Origin: Macrobrachium rosenbergii
Taxonomy: Eukaryota; Arthropoda; Malacostraca; Decapoda; Palaemonidae
NCBI RefSeq assembly: GCF_040412425.1
Contig: NC_089768.1
Coordinates: forward strand, 6,791,001 to 6,855,000
Direction: 5' to 3'
DNA: 64,000 bases
The position numbers were made by a program, and so were the translations under genes. Shown one piece after another: positions 39,445 through 52,044 of this stretch (position 1 is its first letter; the number at the start of each line of letters is the position of its first letter). The notes under the pieces were generated by a model. It did no database searches. It worked only from the letters and a program-made list of their open reading frames with translations, and was not told the origin of the DNA.

Positions 39445-39447
<3 letters not shown>
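37053..39447. other. No gene seen; microsatellites and a GC-rich patch
   Basis: (TG)n-(AG)n at 37453-37511, then a GC-rich patch 37512-37760 ending with a plausible splice donor (GGGAACAAGGTAATT near 37600), then (AG)n at 37988-38047. The stretch 38650-39020 is pyrimidine-rich. No coding similarity was recognised in any of it. Confidence 0.45.
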
Positions 39448-39857
<410 letters not shown>

Positions 39858-39914
39858 GGATGTATGTATATATGCGTGTATGTTCCACATGCACTCTGAA
39901 ACGCATTGAGCAAT

Positions 39915-40205
39915 TTCAACCAAACTTGGTGTAAATATGGCTTACTATCTCGAAAAGAACACTGTGGGGGTAAGACATCACTAGCACCAAAGGGCACCAA
40001 AGGGGGTGGGGGTGGAAGGGCTTTCCTGAAACGAGGCTGGTTCTGCCAGTGAAACGGAGCTGGTTATGCCCGTAGACTTAGTAACTTTACGAATTTATCG
40101 TACCAAATTTCGTTATACAGTACATACAGTGTGACTTACTGTCTGGAAAAGAATACTGTGGGAGTAAGACGTCAATGGCATCAAAGGGGGTGGGGGATGG
40201 GAAGG
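39915..40205. repeat. Imperfect tandem duplication, about 190-bp unit
   Basis: 'ACTATCTCGAAAAGAACACTGTGGGGGTAAGACATCA' near 39942 recurs as 'ACTGTCTGGAAAAGAATACTGTGGGAGTAAGACGTCA' near 40137, both followed by 'AAAGGGGGTGGGGG'. The first parts also match ('CCAAACTTGGT' against 'CCAAATTTCGT'). It is a repeat of unknown origin. Confidence 0.8.
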
Positions 40206-40257
40206 GGGTGACAGAGAGAGAATGAGAGGGAGTTGAAGTGAGAGAAAGAGGGGAACA

Positions 40258-40808
<551 letters not shown>

Positions 40809-41944
40809 CAAACACTGCCACAGGTGAAAAATAAGAGACGGGGTGTAGGTCCTGACCGGTTTCAACGTTATTTCCAAGCCATTGACAAAGGACTGATACA
40901 TAGTATTAGAAGTCACAAATATGCATACTACAGAAACAGTACTGACGAACATACGCAACCGTTTGAGACTACAGATCCACCCACTGGCGGGTGTCAAGGT
41001 AGGAGTGGCCTTCAAAACTCATTTGGCTAAAAATCACAATAACTCCCAGAGGACAATACTGATAAACGTACCGAACATAGGGAACTACAGATCCACACCT
41101 GACACGTGTCTGGGAGGCACGGTTGGAAAACTCATTAGCACTGCTGCCCCTGTACTGTGTTTACAAATATGATAATCTTATTTCCAAACATCTCTAATGC
41201 CTACCTTAAAATTTAAACAATTTACAAATTTATTTCGATATTAAAGGCTCAAGTTTATACATCCCTTGACTGATATTCATATCATGGCTGTAATTTTCTT
41301 TTATAAAGCTAGATTTAATGATATTCCTTTTCAGGCATTATTAGAATATACAATCATTTTTGCCCCTTCCCAGTTGATAGCATGATTGTTCTCACTAACA
41401 TGCACAACAATACCACTGTTCCCCTGTGCATATCTCACACATCTCTTATTCTATTCTGTCTCTTTCCCAGTGCTTTACCCGTTTGGCCAATATAAAAGTT
41501 GTCACAAGACTTACAAGGAATTTCATATACACATCCTTTAGTATTGTCGAGAGAGTTCTTGATAAGTACATGTTTCATTGTTTTATTGTTCTTAAATGCG
41601 ACATTAACACCAAAATTCCTAAGAAGATGGGGGATATCTTTCATATTACTATTTTAAGGCAGTACAAGCAAATTTTTGGGGTTGTAAGGCTCTTTCTGGT
41701 TTTGACACACAGTCTTTTTTGCCGTTTCTAATACATTGTTTAAACCACTGTCAGGATATTTCAATTTCTTGCCTGTATTCCTAATCTTATCTATTTCCTC
41801 ATCGATATATTCAGGGCTACATACACGTAATGGTCTTAAAAACATAGATGAAAACATTGATTTCTTAACCTTATTGCTTTGTCCGGTATAGAAATGCACA
41901 TAGTAAGAAATATTAGTAGGTTTTCTATACAGATTATGCATCCC
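40809..41944 (-). mobile_element. Penelope-like element A (5'-truncated)
   Basis: Read on the minus strand: 'YRKPTN' (about 41930), 'FLRPLRVCSPEYIDEEIDKIR', 'GVNVAFKNNKTMKHVL', then the GIY-YIG endonuclease ('VYEIPCKSCDNFYIGQTG', about 41477-41533), 'YAQGNSGIVVHVSENNHAIN' (about 41360-41420), and a 3' region ending in 'GTTGAAACCGGTCAGGACC' and CGTCTCTTATTTTTCACC. This order is the C-terminal half of Penelope-like elements. The RT core is missing and the frame shifts near 41650. The 3' end meets (CATA)n/(TA)n. Confidence 0.85.
41435..41941 (-). pseudogene. Penelope RT C-terminus and GIY-YIG endonuclease
   Basis: Two open frames (41654-41941 and 41435-41644), in different registers, carry the RT thumb-like segment and then the GIY-YIG nuclease with 'VYEIPCKSC..FYIGQTG'. 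The nuclease would nick DNA during insertion. One frameshift near 41650 and the loss of the RT palm make it inactive. The reading continues less cleanly past 41435 into the conserved 'HVSENNHAINWEGAK' stretch. Confidence 0.8.
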
Positions 41945-42030
41945 AAAAAAATTTGCTTGTACTGTACTGCTTTATAATATGACATATATCCCCATCTTCT
42001 TAGAATTTTGGTGTGAATGTCGCATTTAAG
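41583..42030. repeat. Inverted duplication inside Penelope-derived sequence
   Basis: About 100 bp at 41583-41690 is repeated inverted at 41945-42030 with few differences (shared 'TTAAATGCGACATT', 'ACACCAAAATTC', 'CAAGCAAATTTTT'). Both arms encode the same Penelope piece ('PHLLRNFGVNVAFKN'), on opposite strands. The right arm marks an abrupt junction: upstream codons expected for element A are missing and element B starts just beyond. Confidence 0.85.
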
Positions 42031-42995
42031 AATAAACGTATCTATATATAGAATACCTACCTTCATCACATTTGGTTTAAATTTTCTAAGTACCTGTCAT
42101 GAGTACAAAACAAATACCATCAACACAATTGTACCTCGAGCGTTCAACTTATCCACCAACTATTTATTTCAGAAAGAGGTGGAACGCTTACATTCATTTT
42201 TCAAATGTAATGGTTTTATTGACAACGTTTATGATTACGTGCGTACATTTTAAAATAATAAATTTAAACTGTTAATCTAAAGCGTGGCCCTGAAAGAAAT
42301 ATATTATATTTTAGGTTTTCCTACCTATCTACAATCGTGGACCATGCTTCATTCAGAGAACTAAGAGAACTATTCCAGTTATACCTGCCACAAACTGACT
42401 TGAAACTGGTATTATGAAAATAATTAGAAATAAAAACTTACTTCAATTGTACAGGGAAACTGCCGAGTGGTCTGCGTTCAGCGACAGTTAACAAACTTAC
42501 GTGTTCCAAATGCAGTTTAGAATATATCAGTTCTAGTTGAAAGAATCTTTCCCTTCTAATCGACCAACACAGAGCTGCCAGTTAAAGGGCAACCTTACCA
42601 CTGCACTGGTAAGACCTCTGTTTCTGTATACGAGACTACTGCCAAAATTTATGTAACGTGGCCATAAACACAGAGGATTTTAGAATATTGGCAAAATCTT
42701 GGAATTGACAAGAGGTCAAGAATTTAGAAACTGAACTGATTAGATTAAACAAGCCAGTCTTAAACCTTGATGGCAGTTCATTTACTTCGTACATGATGTA
42801 AAAATATATTATATCATCTTGTTCTGACTTTTAGTTTTAGGCTTTTTTTTTTATTTTAGATATTTATTGTATTTGTTTATTTTAATCTTGAATATACCTT
42901 TATCATATCCAAGTCTTTTACCCATTTCAGTTGGTTTTGAAAATGACACCAGACCAATGCCGAAACATAAAAAAATAAATCTGAAAATAAGCTTT
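42031..42995 (+). mobile_element. Penelope-like element B (C-terminal part)
   Basis: Plus strand: 'YRIPTFITFGLNFLSTCHEYK' (about 42049-42110), 'RAFNLSTN..FQKEVERLHSFFKCNGF' (to about 42230), then frame-broken GIY-YIG sequence 'CSKCSLEYISSS' and 'NLSLLIDQHRAAS' (42502-42580) and 'LETELIRLNKPVLNLDGSS' (about 42724-42780). The 3' end, containing 'CCAATGCCGAAACATAAAAA', abuts (TA)n at 43000. Distinct lineage from element A (cysteine-rich nuclease entry). Dead by frameshifts and stops. Confidence 0.8.
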
Positions 42996-42997
42996 AG

Positions 42998-44555
<1,558 letters not shown>

Positions 44556-44557
44556 TA

Positions 44558-44559
<2 letters not shown>

Positions 44560-44643
<84 letters not shown>
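44560..44643. repeat. (TA)n microsatellite at the 3' end of Penelope element C
   Basis: About 36 TA repeats ending with TATGTATATA, directly next to the element's 3' end. Confidence 0.95.
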
Positions 44644-45480
44644 CCAGAGGAAGACGGACGAAAACCACACATCACTTGGCTGTCTTATTTATTTTATAGC
44701 CAACGTTTCGTAATTATGTACAGAACTACATCTTCGGGGCTGTGCATAAGAAAAGATAAAAAAAAAAAACAATTTTAAGTACAGTCTTAGAATACATTTA
44801 AAATATTACAGTAAGAATGAAATAAATAAAAATAAAAACACAACCAGCTTAGAGGTGAAACAGTAAGGGACTAAATGGAAAGAAACCACCACAGTGAGGA
44901 GTTAAGCTAAATACAGTTGACCAGCGGATGTATGAGTATTTAATGATGGTACAAGTTGTTTTATAAATAACGACTCTAAGATTGTTAAATCTTGAGGGTT
45001 GGCAGTATGACCGATGACACTAAAATCTTTGTTCTCAATGTAGGTTTTACATTGTTTTGAATGGTTCCTGATATTGTAGTGCTCTGGGTTCGAGATTCTG
45101 CTACCTGTGCGGAAACTAATTCCCCGATGTGAATCAATGCGCACCTTAAGAAGCCTACTGGTGGATCCCACGTAAATCCCTGAAATGCATTTAGGGCAAG
45201 TACATTTATAGATGACACCAGAGGACATATAAGGAAACAGCTGATCCTTTACCTTAAACAAAGAGCCAATACTCAGAGGATTTTTGGGAATTAATTTGGC
45301 TGATATGGCTGGGAAATGTTCATGGATAATTCTCGTAAAGCTTTTTTGAAAGGTTAAGTCACTGATATATGGGAAAGTTGCAAAGAAATTCATTTTTTGT
45401 ACCGTTAGGACTTCAGGTTTTCTAGAGAAATGCTTATTTAGTAATTGATTTAACTTTCTATATACTAAATTCACTTCTAC
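44644..45480 (-). mobile_element. Penelope-like element C (3' part)
   Basis: Carries an intact 190-codon frame (44902-45474) encoding the linker and GIY-YIG endonuclease, followed by a 3' untranslated region with 'CGAAGATGTAGTTCTGTAC', then 'ACGAAACGTTGGCTATAAAA', a typical Penelope 3' signature. It ends at (TA)n. It is truncated at about 45480, upstream of which no RT is readable. The unbroken frame suggests it is the youngest of the Penelope fragments here. Confidence 0.85.
44902..45474 (-). CDS. Penelope GIY-YIG endonuclease domain (partial, 190 aa)
   Basis: Residues about 85-100 hold 'SGVIYKCTCPKCISG' followed by 'IYVGSTSRLLKVRIDSHRG', i.e. the GIY-YIG core with its conserved Arg and downstream His, and a CXXC pair. 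Then come 'IRNHSKQCK', 'FSVIGHT' and 'LTILESLFIKQLVPSLN', the conserved tail of Penelope endonucleases. The start is arbitrary because the element is 5'-truncated. It lacks the RT domain, so it cannot be autonomous, and expression is doubtful. Confidence 0.85.
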   Translation of the reverse strand: MNLVYRKLNQLLNKHFSRKPEVLTVQKMNFFATFPYISDLTFQKSFTRIIHEHFPAISAKLIPKNPLSIGSLFKVKDQLFPYMSSGVIYKCTCPKCISGIYVGSTSRLLKVRIDSHRGISFRTGSRISNPEHYNIRNHSKQCKTYIENKDFSVIGHTANPQDLTILESLFIKQLVPSLNTHTSAGQLYLA

Positions 45481-45550
45481 GAACTTTTATATGTCCTTCT
45501 GTATTCACTTACGCGTAATTTCGAATAGTTTACCCTTCACTTGGTTATAC

Positions 45551-46955
45551 GGGCCGGTAAGTCACAAGAAAAAAATCACAGAAAAAAGTCGTAATTCTGA
45601 CTACGATAAAAAGTCACACGAAAAAAGTCACATTAATTTTTGGTGACCGGTAATACAGTCACAGGTAAAAATTCACAATTTTGTCTGGAAAAGATGTCAG
45701 GTAATCAAACAAAAACAATCAGTCCGTCATAATTTAAGTCATAACCAATTAAAGTAATAAAAGAAAATATTTTAAATCAGTTATTAACTGGCAATGCATG
45801 ACTTTTACATATTGACATCATTGTATATGTATTATGGCATTACATGTATGTGAAAATATTTAACCGGATTAGCCCATTTGGGACAGACTGACTTGTTCTC
45901 GAATTTTCAACATTCTTTGTTTTTTTGCCCCATGGGAAGGTCTTACGCTGACTCCGTTATGTATGTGTGTGTGTGTGTGTGTGTGTTTTGAACTTCAAAA
46001 CATTCTTAAAAATAATAACAATAATAACGATCTTAACATCATAGGTAAGGAAAGAGTGGTATATCTTGGGTATTGACAAACTTAAGTGACTCCCATATAA
46101 TCATGTTTCAATACAAAGCTAAACCTATTCCAGTAGAAATACTTGACTTTTTCTGCCTCTCGTGTAAACAGTTATCTGTGTTTTATAATGTTAACTAATA
46201 GACATTTATGCATAGCTAATGGTGTGGTAATTCCTTTTAGTATGGAAGTACACACGAATTTATATTCAGCCTAAAGGCCTGAAGCGTTATGCGGATCTAT
46301 CTGTCGTCACTTATTGTTTATAAATTCAGCAACAGACAGCAGTAAGGGTTTTTATCTACAGCGAACAAATTCACTTATATACATAAAATAAGTTTTTTAC
46401 AAAATGCGGTGATCTTATAAGCCTATAATTGCTGTCCATACTCGGCCACCTGGATACGCTAATCCTCTCTGCTGTCTAGGTCAAGTAAGGAACAATAGGT
46501 AACTGTAGCTTACTTTTGCTGTGTACGTACACTACATCCCTGAAATAATGAAAATGAAGACTCATTCACATGACAATATACTTTACTGACTTTCAGTACA
46601 TGTGGCTTTATTCCAGACGTACTTATAAGGTTTCATCCTTATTGTTATCATTGGTTTTGGTGCATCGCAAGGAATCAGCTTTCACTTGCAGTAATTACCA
46701 AGTATATCATTGCAATATTTTTTGCTTCATGAATATTATTTATCTAGGATGTAATCCTATGATTTTACTTAATTCTTTGTATTTGTTTTACACATCAGAA
46801 TATTTACAGAAAAAATATACAAAAAGTTCACGTAATACAATGTACTGATTTTTACCACAAAACTTTTTGCCATAAAATCATAACTTTTTTCTGTGACTTT
46901 ATTCCTGCGATTTTATTACCGTCCACTGTAACTTAATGTGACCGTTTTTCAGGCC
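45551..46955. mobile_element. Possible inverted-repeat element with AAAAAAGTCACA subrepeats
   Basis: Left end GGCCGGTAAGTCACAAG followed by several copies of 'AAAAAAGTCACA'-like motifs (45560-45680). The right end on the opposite strand reads GGCCTGAAAAACGGTCACAT and 'AATAAAGTCACAGAAAAAAG' (about 46955 back to 46870). The ends are inverted but only imperfectly matched. The interior (to about 46850) is AT-rich without a transposase. No clear target duplication. Confidence 0.4.
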
Positions 46956-48074
46956 CATTTCATTTATGCGAATTTGGGCATTAGTCATTATATCATTTGG
47001 GCGACTATTCATTATATCGTTTGGGCGACAAAATGTCAAAATCCTGCAAATTGTCACCAATCATTTGGGCGAATCAGAGTAAGGAAAAGGAGGCAGAAGT
47101 ATTATAGGACATTTTTTCACGTGGCGATAATTCTGTAATCGGTTGGGGTTCAACTCAGTAGTTAGCTGGTTAATAACTGACAGTAGCTATCAGCATTCGT
47201 TATTCATTACTCGGCCATGGAAGGAAATATCTCAGAAACAAAGACGAAAATGATGCTTGATATTTTCTGGCTTTTCTTTTCGTATAGACATAATATTGAA
47301 GAATGATGGTTTCGTGGCGGTGCACAAACAACAAAAACCAGATGTAAAGCCAGAATTAGTGACTACCCTTAGCTATCCTAAGTTTGCGGATCGTAGCCAG
47401 GATAAAAGGAAAACCGATTTTCATAAGTTTTTGTCCTGGCGTTCAATTCTAAAGCGAACCCAATTTACTCGCAATTCTAAAGCTAAGTATTACCAAGAGA
47501 TTGGCAAACTAAGGACCAGAAGCACAACTCCCATCCTCACGAAATCCTTTGAGCAATTTTGACATTCAAAAACTTCACAGCCAGAGAGACAAGGCCACCA
47601 ACTAATTAAACAATGCATTATGCAAAAATCCTACATTTCTGCCGCCTCACTTACCCGATACATACAAGTCCAACGCTAAGGCCTGTGTTGCAGTAACCAT
47701 CGAGTCCAGTAACTTCAACAATTTATAGGCATAGGCAATAACCGCTCTCGGAACAAATTACAGTGTCACTATCGAAAATTTGCTGCCTGCCTGACTAGTT
47801 TTACAAACTAATTACCACCTCTACATAGCAATTTGGACTCAATTCAACCCCGTAATATCAAGATATTTTCTTGGCGGTATCTCATGTCAAAGTGAATTTT
47901 CACTTCCAACTATTATCGCTCAAGTCACCTTTGCAAGTGTTCTCAGCCGAATGTGATCTACAGATCATAAGGAATGATCTTAACATTGATTATTCCTGTC
48001 ATCAAAGGGGTCAAAATACAATATCACTCTGCTGAACAGGAAGTTTAGATCTGCATAGACTATTGCAAGTAAAC
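46956..48074. other. No recognised gene; short GGGCGA repeats
   Basis: 'TTTGGGCGA' or close variants occur four times between 46970 and 47080, a possible degenerate transposon end. A 101-codon frame (47257-47562) has no family I recognise, though its Arg/Lys-rich composition is non-random. Beyond 47570 nothing is seen. Confidence 0.4.
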
Positions 48075-49040
48075 AAAATTCGAGGTTAATAAGCTAGAAC
48101 CTCCTCAAAATTAAAAACCATTATTTCAGTTACTTCATCTCTCATATCAATTTCCCCATCTTACTTCTGTTAACCAACCAATCGGTAACTACCATTCCTT
48201 TGGTTTCATGGGACATTCTTTGTCTTTCAATGAGTATTACAAAGTCTATTCCATTATATGACATTTTGTGGTTGAAGAAATTGATTTTGGTTTTCATACA
48301 CGTAAATACCATTACATATCCAAAGTAGTCAGATTAAAAAATAGAATAGTAGGTAGAGCGCAGCATCTACAAGTTCTAGTTGTCTGGGTAGCCGAATTTA
48401 GAGCACTTCGAATCCTCACAGGATATGCATAGCGTCTACAAATTCAGTTATAGTTGTCTGAAATTTGGTTACCCAGACAACTACAGTAAAACTCAACTTG
48501 TAGACGGTGTGCATATCCTGTGAGGATTTGAAGCACTTTAAATTCGGTTACCCAGGCAACTAGAACTCAACTTTTAGACGCTGTGCATATCCTGTGAGGA
48601 TTTGAAGCACTCTAAATTTGATTACCCAGACAACTAGAACTCAACTTGTAGACGTTGTGCACATCCCGTGAGGAATGGAAGTGCTCTAAATTAGGTTCCC
48701 CAGACAACTAGAACTTGCAGATGCTGTGCTCTACCTACTATTCTATTTTTAATAGTCTGACTACTTTGGATATGTAATAGTATTTACGTGTATAAAGACC
48801 AGCATAATACGTATGTCTGCAAAACATTGTCCATTTCTTTAACCCCAAAATGTCATGTGATTGGGTAGACTTTGTAATACTCCTTGAAAGACAAAGAATT
48901 TCCTATGAAATCAAAGGAATAGCTGTTACTCTGATTGGCTGGTTAACAGAAGAAAGATGGGGAAATTGATATGAGAAATGAAGTAACTGAAATAATGGGT
49001 TTTAATTCTGAGGAGATTCTAGTTTATGAACCTCGAATTT
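48075..49040. repeat. Large fold-back element, about 970 bp
   Basis: Outer parts are inverted copies: left 48075-48440 against right about 48620-49040 (for example AATAGAATAGTAGGTAGAGC at 48341 pairs with GCTCTACCTACTATTCTATT at 48729; CATTATTTCAGTTACTTCAT pairs with ATGAAGTAACTGAAATAATG). The core holds a 74-bp unit repeated in tandem, with TAGACG at 48501, 48575 and 48649, each with GCATATCCTGTGAGGATTTG or a close variant. The same core motif occurs once in each arm of the large inverted repeat further downstream (about 51310 and 62630). Confidence 0.85.
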
Positions 49041-49917
49041 GTCCCCAAATTGGGAATTTTGACTACATGTGGGAAAAACATGGGGAAATTGCATTTGAGG
49101 AATTTTGGGAGAGTTTTGGGAACCTTTGGGATACTGTATGAAACTTTATATTAACTTTGTCTAGAATGAACAAGGAAATATAAAAAAAGAATACTTTTTT
49201 TCTGTATTTTACAACAGTGGTTTTCATTGGCCATTGGAATAAGTTGGATTGAACTCAACTCATCGGCTCTCAGCCAATCACAATGAAAAACTCAACAATG
49301 CATTGTTTACTTTCTTCCTGTACGAATCCTGAGTGAGTCTCAAAGTCTGCTAGCCACGAGTCGATATCCCATTCCCATTTGGTAAGTTCATATTCATATT
49401 TGAATCTTAACGAGTGTTTAACCTCAGTGCCTCACAATAAATACAAAGTACACTTGTTGCTAAGCTGGTCGCACTCAGCAAGCAAAATAAGCTCTCAGGA
49501 GGACTGTTTTGGCAATGATAGGCTAGGTATAGTTAATCATGACAATTCATAGAACCTAGACCTAAGCTATGTAGAAAGTCCGTGATTTTGCCAGGTTGAA
49601 ATTAATGATCTAAATGTGCTGTGTTATAGGAAATGGCTTTGATCAGTGTATGTGCGCAGTTTATCCATTTTCTTTTTTAATACTTGAGACGTTTTATAGA
49701 GGAAAAAAAAAACTCCATAACAGGCCATGTCGGTTCAAGTTCATGCAATGAACACATTTGTGTGCTATAGCCGAGCTTCAATGTACATACAGGTCGACCA
49801 TATTTTTTCTGTTAAGAGATTTGGAACTTAGGATATCTTCTACATTCTCTCATTTTTTATTCATAGGTTAATGAGGAGACCTATCTGGTTGTAAGCCGAC
49901 TATTAGGTGTTGTGATA
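49041..49917 (+). other. Possible promoter, 5' exon and intron of a transposase-like gene
   Basis: GCCAATCACAATG near 49274 gives a CCAAT box. A candidate splice donor G|GTAAGT lies at 49381/49382 and a candidate acceptor TTCATAG ends at 49866, just before the exon containing ATG at 49918. Only the sequence pattern supports this; the intron would be 485 bp. Confidence 0.3.
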
Positions 49918-50527
49918 ATGGCAACTACCACTACCAGTGGCACTACTGTTTATCTAAATTCATTATTTAGTGATGAGGGCACTAAACCTGCCCCAAAGAA
50001 ACCTAAACATGAAGTCAGAAAATTTCGCTCAGAGTGGATATCACAGAATTAAAAGGCTGGCTGACAGCACCAACAAAATACAGTAATGAAGCTAGGTGTT
50101 CAACATGCAACAAACCCGTTCATAGTCATCGATCCTCTAATCAAGCACAGTCTCAGATATACATTAACATGAAAGCCAAACAAAGCAGTATTTCTGTTAA
50201 GGATGTTAGTACGCAACCCAACCCAGGAATTTTTAGGGAAAACACTAAATTGCAGGTATCAGCTTTCATAACTGAACACAATCTCCCTTTCACACTGGCA
50301 GGTTCATTGTTGTCTAATTCAGTCACGAACTCCAACAAACAGCTGAAGAGACAGCTTCAGCACAGATTCGACTTGAAACGAAGTGTCAGTATAGTCAGAC
50401 AAGGACTGTACTTTTTTCAGAAAAGCAGATGAAAGTTATTCATAAATTCTCCATAATACCAGATGAAACTACTTATGGTTCCACGGAAAAACTTGGAATT
50501 TTAGTGACTGATTATACAATGGATACC
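49918..50527 (+). pseudogene. Transposase-like N-terminal exon (probable hAT superfamily), left arm
   Basis: From ATG at 49918 the reading has a basic N-terminus (KKPKHEVRKFRSEW), then, after a +1 frameshift near 50030, 'ELKGWLTAP' and 'ARCSTCNKPV', the C-x2-C half of a BED-like zinc finger whose His part is damaged. Next comes 'VSAFITEHNLPFTLAGSLL' and, near 50460, a 'KFSIIPDET' stretch reminiscent of the D/E..T motif of hAT-like transposases. The right-arm copy preserves the same blocks. The exon ends at GGATACC|ATAAGT, a donor mutated from the GTAAGT seen in the right arm. Family assignment is tentative. Confidence 0.5.
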
Positions 50528-50775
50528 ATAAGTTTTCTGACGTAACCCCAGTTCCATTCGTACAGCAGTGGGACTGTACTACGCAGTTAAGCAATCAATA
50601 ACAGAATGGCTCATTTTAACTTATTTTGCTTCCACTTTAGGGATTTCTCAATAATGGTCAGCATTGAAATTCTTTGATAGAAATGAACTTTTTTTTTTAC
50701 TTATTGATTTGACATTTGTCACTAAACTTAATACATTTTCTTATAGTGCATTAATTCATAATTTCTTCTTATCAG

Positions 50776-50889
50776 ATAATGCTCAAGACCATCCAGAATT
50801 AAGACTAATGCAAGGAGTCTTAAGTGCAATGTTATATTCAGCAGCTCAAATCATTGCTGAAAAAAATTGCTGGCATAATGATTTTCAAG
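50776..50889 (+). pseudogene. Possible next exon of the transposase-like gene
   Basis: Flanked by an acceptor (TTCTTCTTATCAG) and a donor (AAG|GTATAA). It is 114 bp, exactly 38 codons, reading 'DNAQDHPELRLMQGVLSAM' and 'AAQIIAEKNCWHNDFQ'. The corresponding right-arm stretch (about 63030-63155, minus strand) is recognisable but carries a stop and frameshifts. The protein family is unknown to me. Confidence 0.4.
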
Positions 50890-51396
50890 GTATAATAAAG
50901 ATAGCATTAGGAGTAGAGAGAGTTTGATTTATTTTTCTTCACATACGGATTTGTTTTTATACAGATTTTATAATTTAGAGTTTAATTTATATTGATTATC
51001 TATTACTGTATTGGAAATGTAATCTCAATTTATGTATTACACTGAACCAAAGGTTATAATACTATTTCAGATGTACAGTACATTTCAAAAATAAGAAAAA
51101 TTTCCCTTTAATTCAAACCTACATTTCTATATTATATGAAGGAGTCTAACCCTCGTCCTTTAGTTATCTAGTTGATACAATAAAGGCTGCAATGTATGGT
51201 TTGGGGAATTAAAGCCCAAAATGAGGAATTTTTAACATCCTGTGGAAAACAAAATGGAAAAGCGAGAACACTTAAGTCGAGTTCTAGTTGTCTTGGTAAC
51301 CGAATTCAAGAGTGCTTCGAATCCTCACAGGATAATCAGTCTTAACGAAAACCGTTGCTTTCCATTAGCATTAGTGTCGATGTGATGGTCTGCTGC

Positions 51397-51768
51397 AGCT
51401 ACACCAAGAGCCTGTGCATAACAATAGTTTGGTTTTAGAATATACTAAGTCTCCATGACTTAACCTACCCTCTTGAAAGTGAAAATAGCCTGTTCAGTTA
51501 GTCCCAGCATCAATTCTAACAGCTACACCAAGAGCCTGTGCATAACAATAGTTTGGTTTTAGAATATACTAAGTCTCCATGACTTAACCTACCCTCTTGA
51601 AAGTGAAAATAGCCTGTTCAGTTAGTCCCAGCATCAATTCTAACAGCTACACCAAGAGCCTGTGCATAACAATAGTTTGGTTTTAGAATATACTAAGTCT
51701 CCATGACTTAACCTACCCTCTTGAAAGAGAAAGCCTGTTCAGTTAGTCCCAGCATCAATTCTAACAGC
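51397..51768. repeat. 124-bp tandem repeat, three copies
   Basis: AGCTACACCAAGAGCCTGTG starts at 51397, 51521 and 51645. Copies one and two are nearly identical; copy three is 4 bp shorter. The right arm has a single copy at about 62450-62570, so the expansion followed the arm duplication. Confidence 0.95.
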
Positions 51769-51808
51769 TATTCGAAGGTTATTATTAATACTATATATCT
51801 TATATCGT

Positions 51809-52044
51809 ACAAGTAAACTTTCCCATGAACAATCCCATGTTTAAGTATTGTTACTTCAAACTACCATTAACTATCACATGATCAATCCCATATATTGCTA
51901 CTATTCCTTCTAACTACCAAAAAGATACAAGTAAACTTTCCCATTAACAATCCCATGTTTAAGCATTGTTACTTCAACCAACCATTAGCTTCCACATTAA
52001 CAATCCCATATATTACTACTATTCCTTCAAACTCCCAAAAAGAT
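51809..52044. repeat. 118-bp tandem duplication
   Basis: ACAAGTAAACTTTCCCAT starts at 51809 and again at 51927; each copy continues with AACAATCCCATGTTTAAG. The right arm has only one shortened counterpart (about 62340-62425). Confidence 0.9.
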
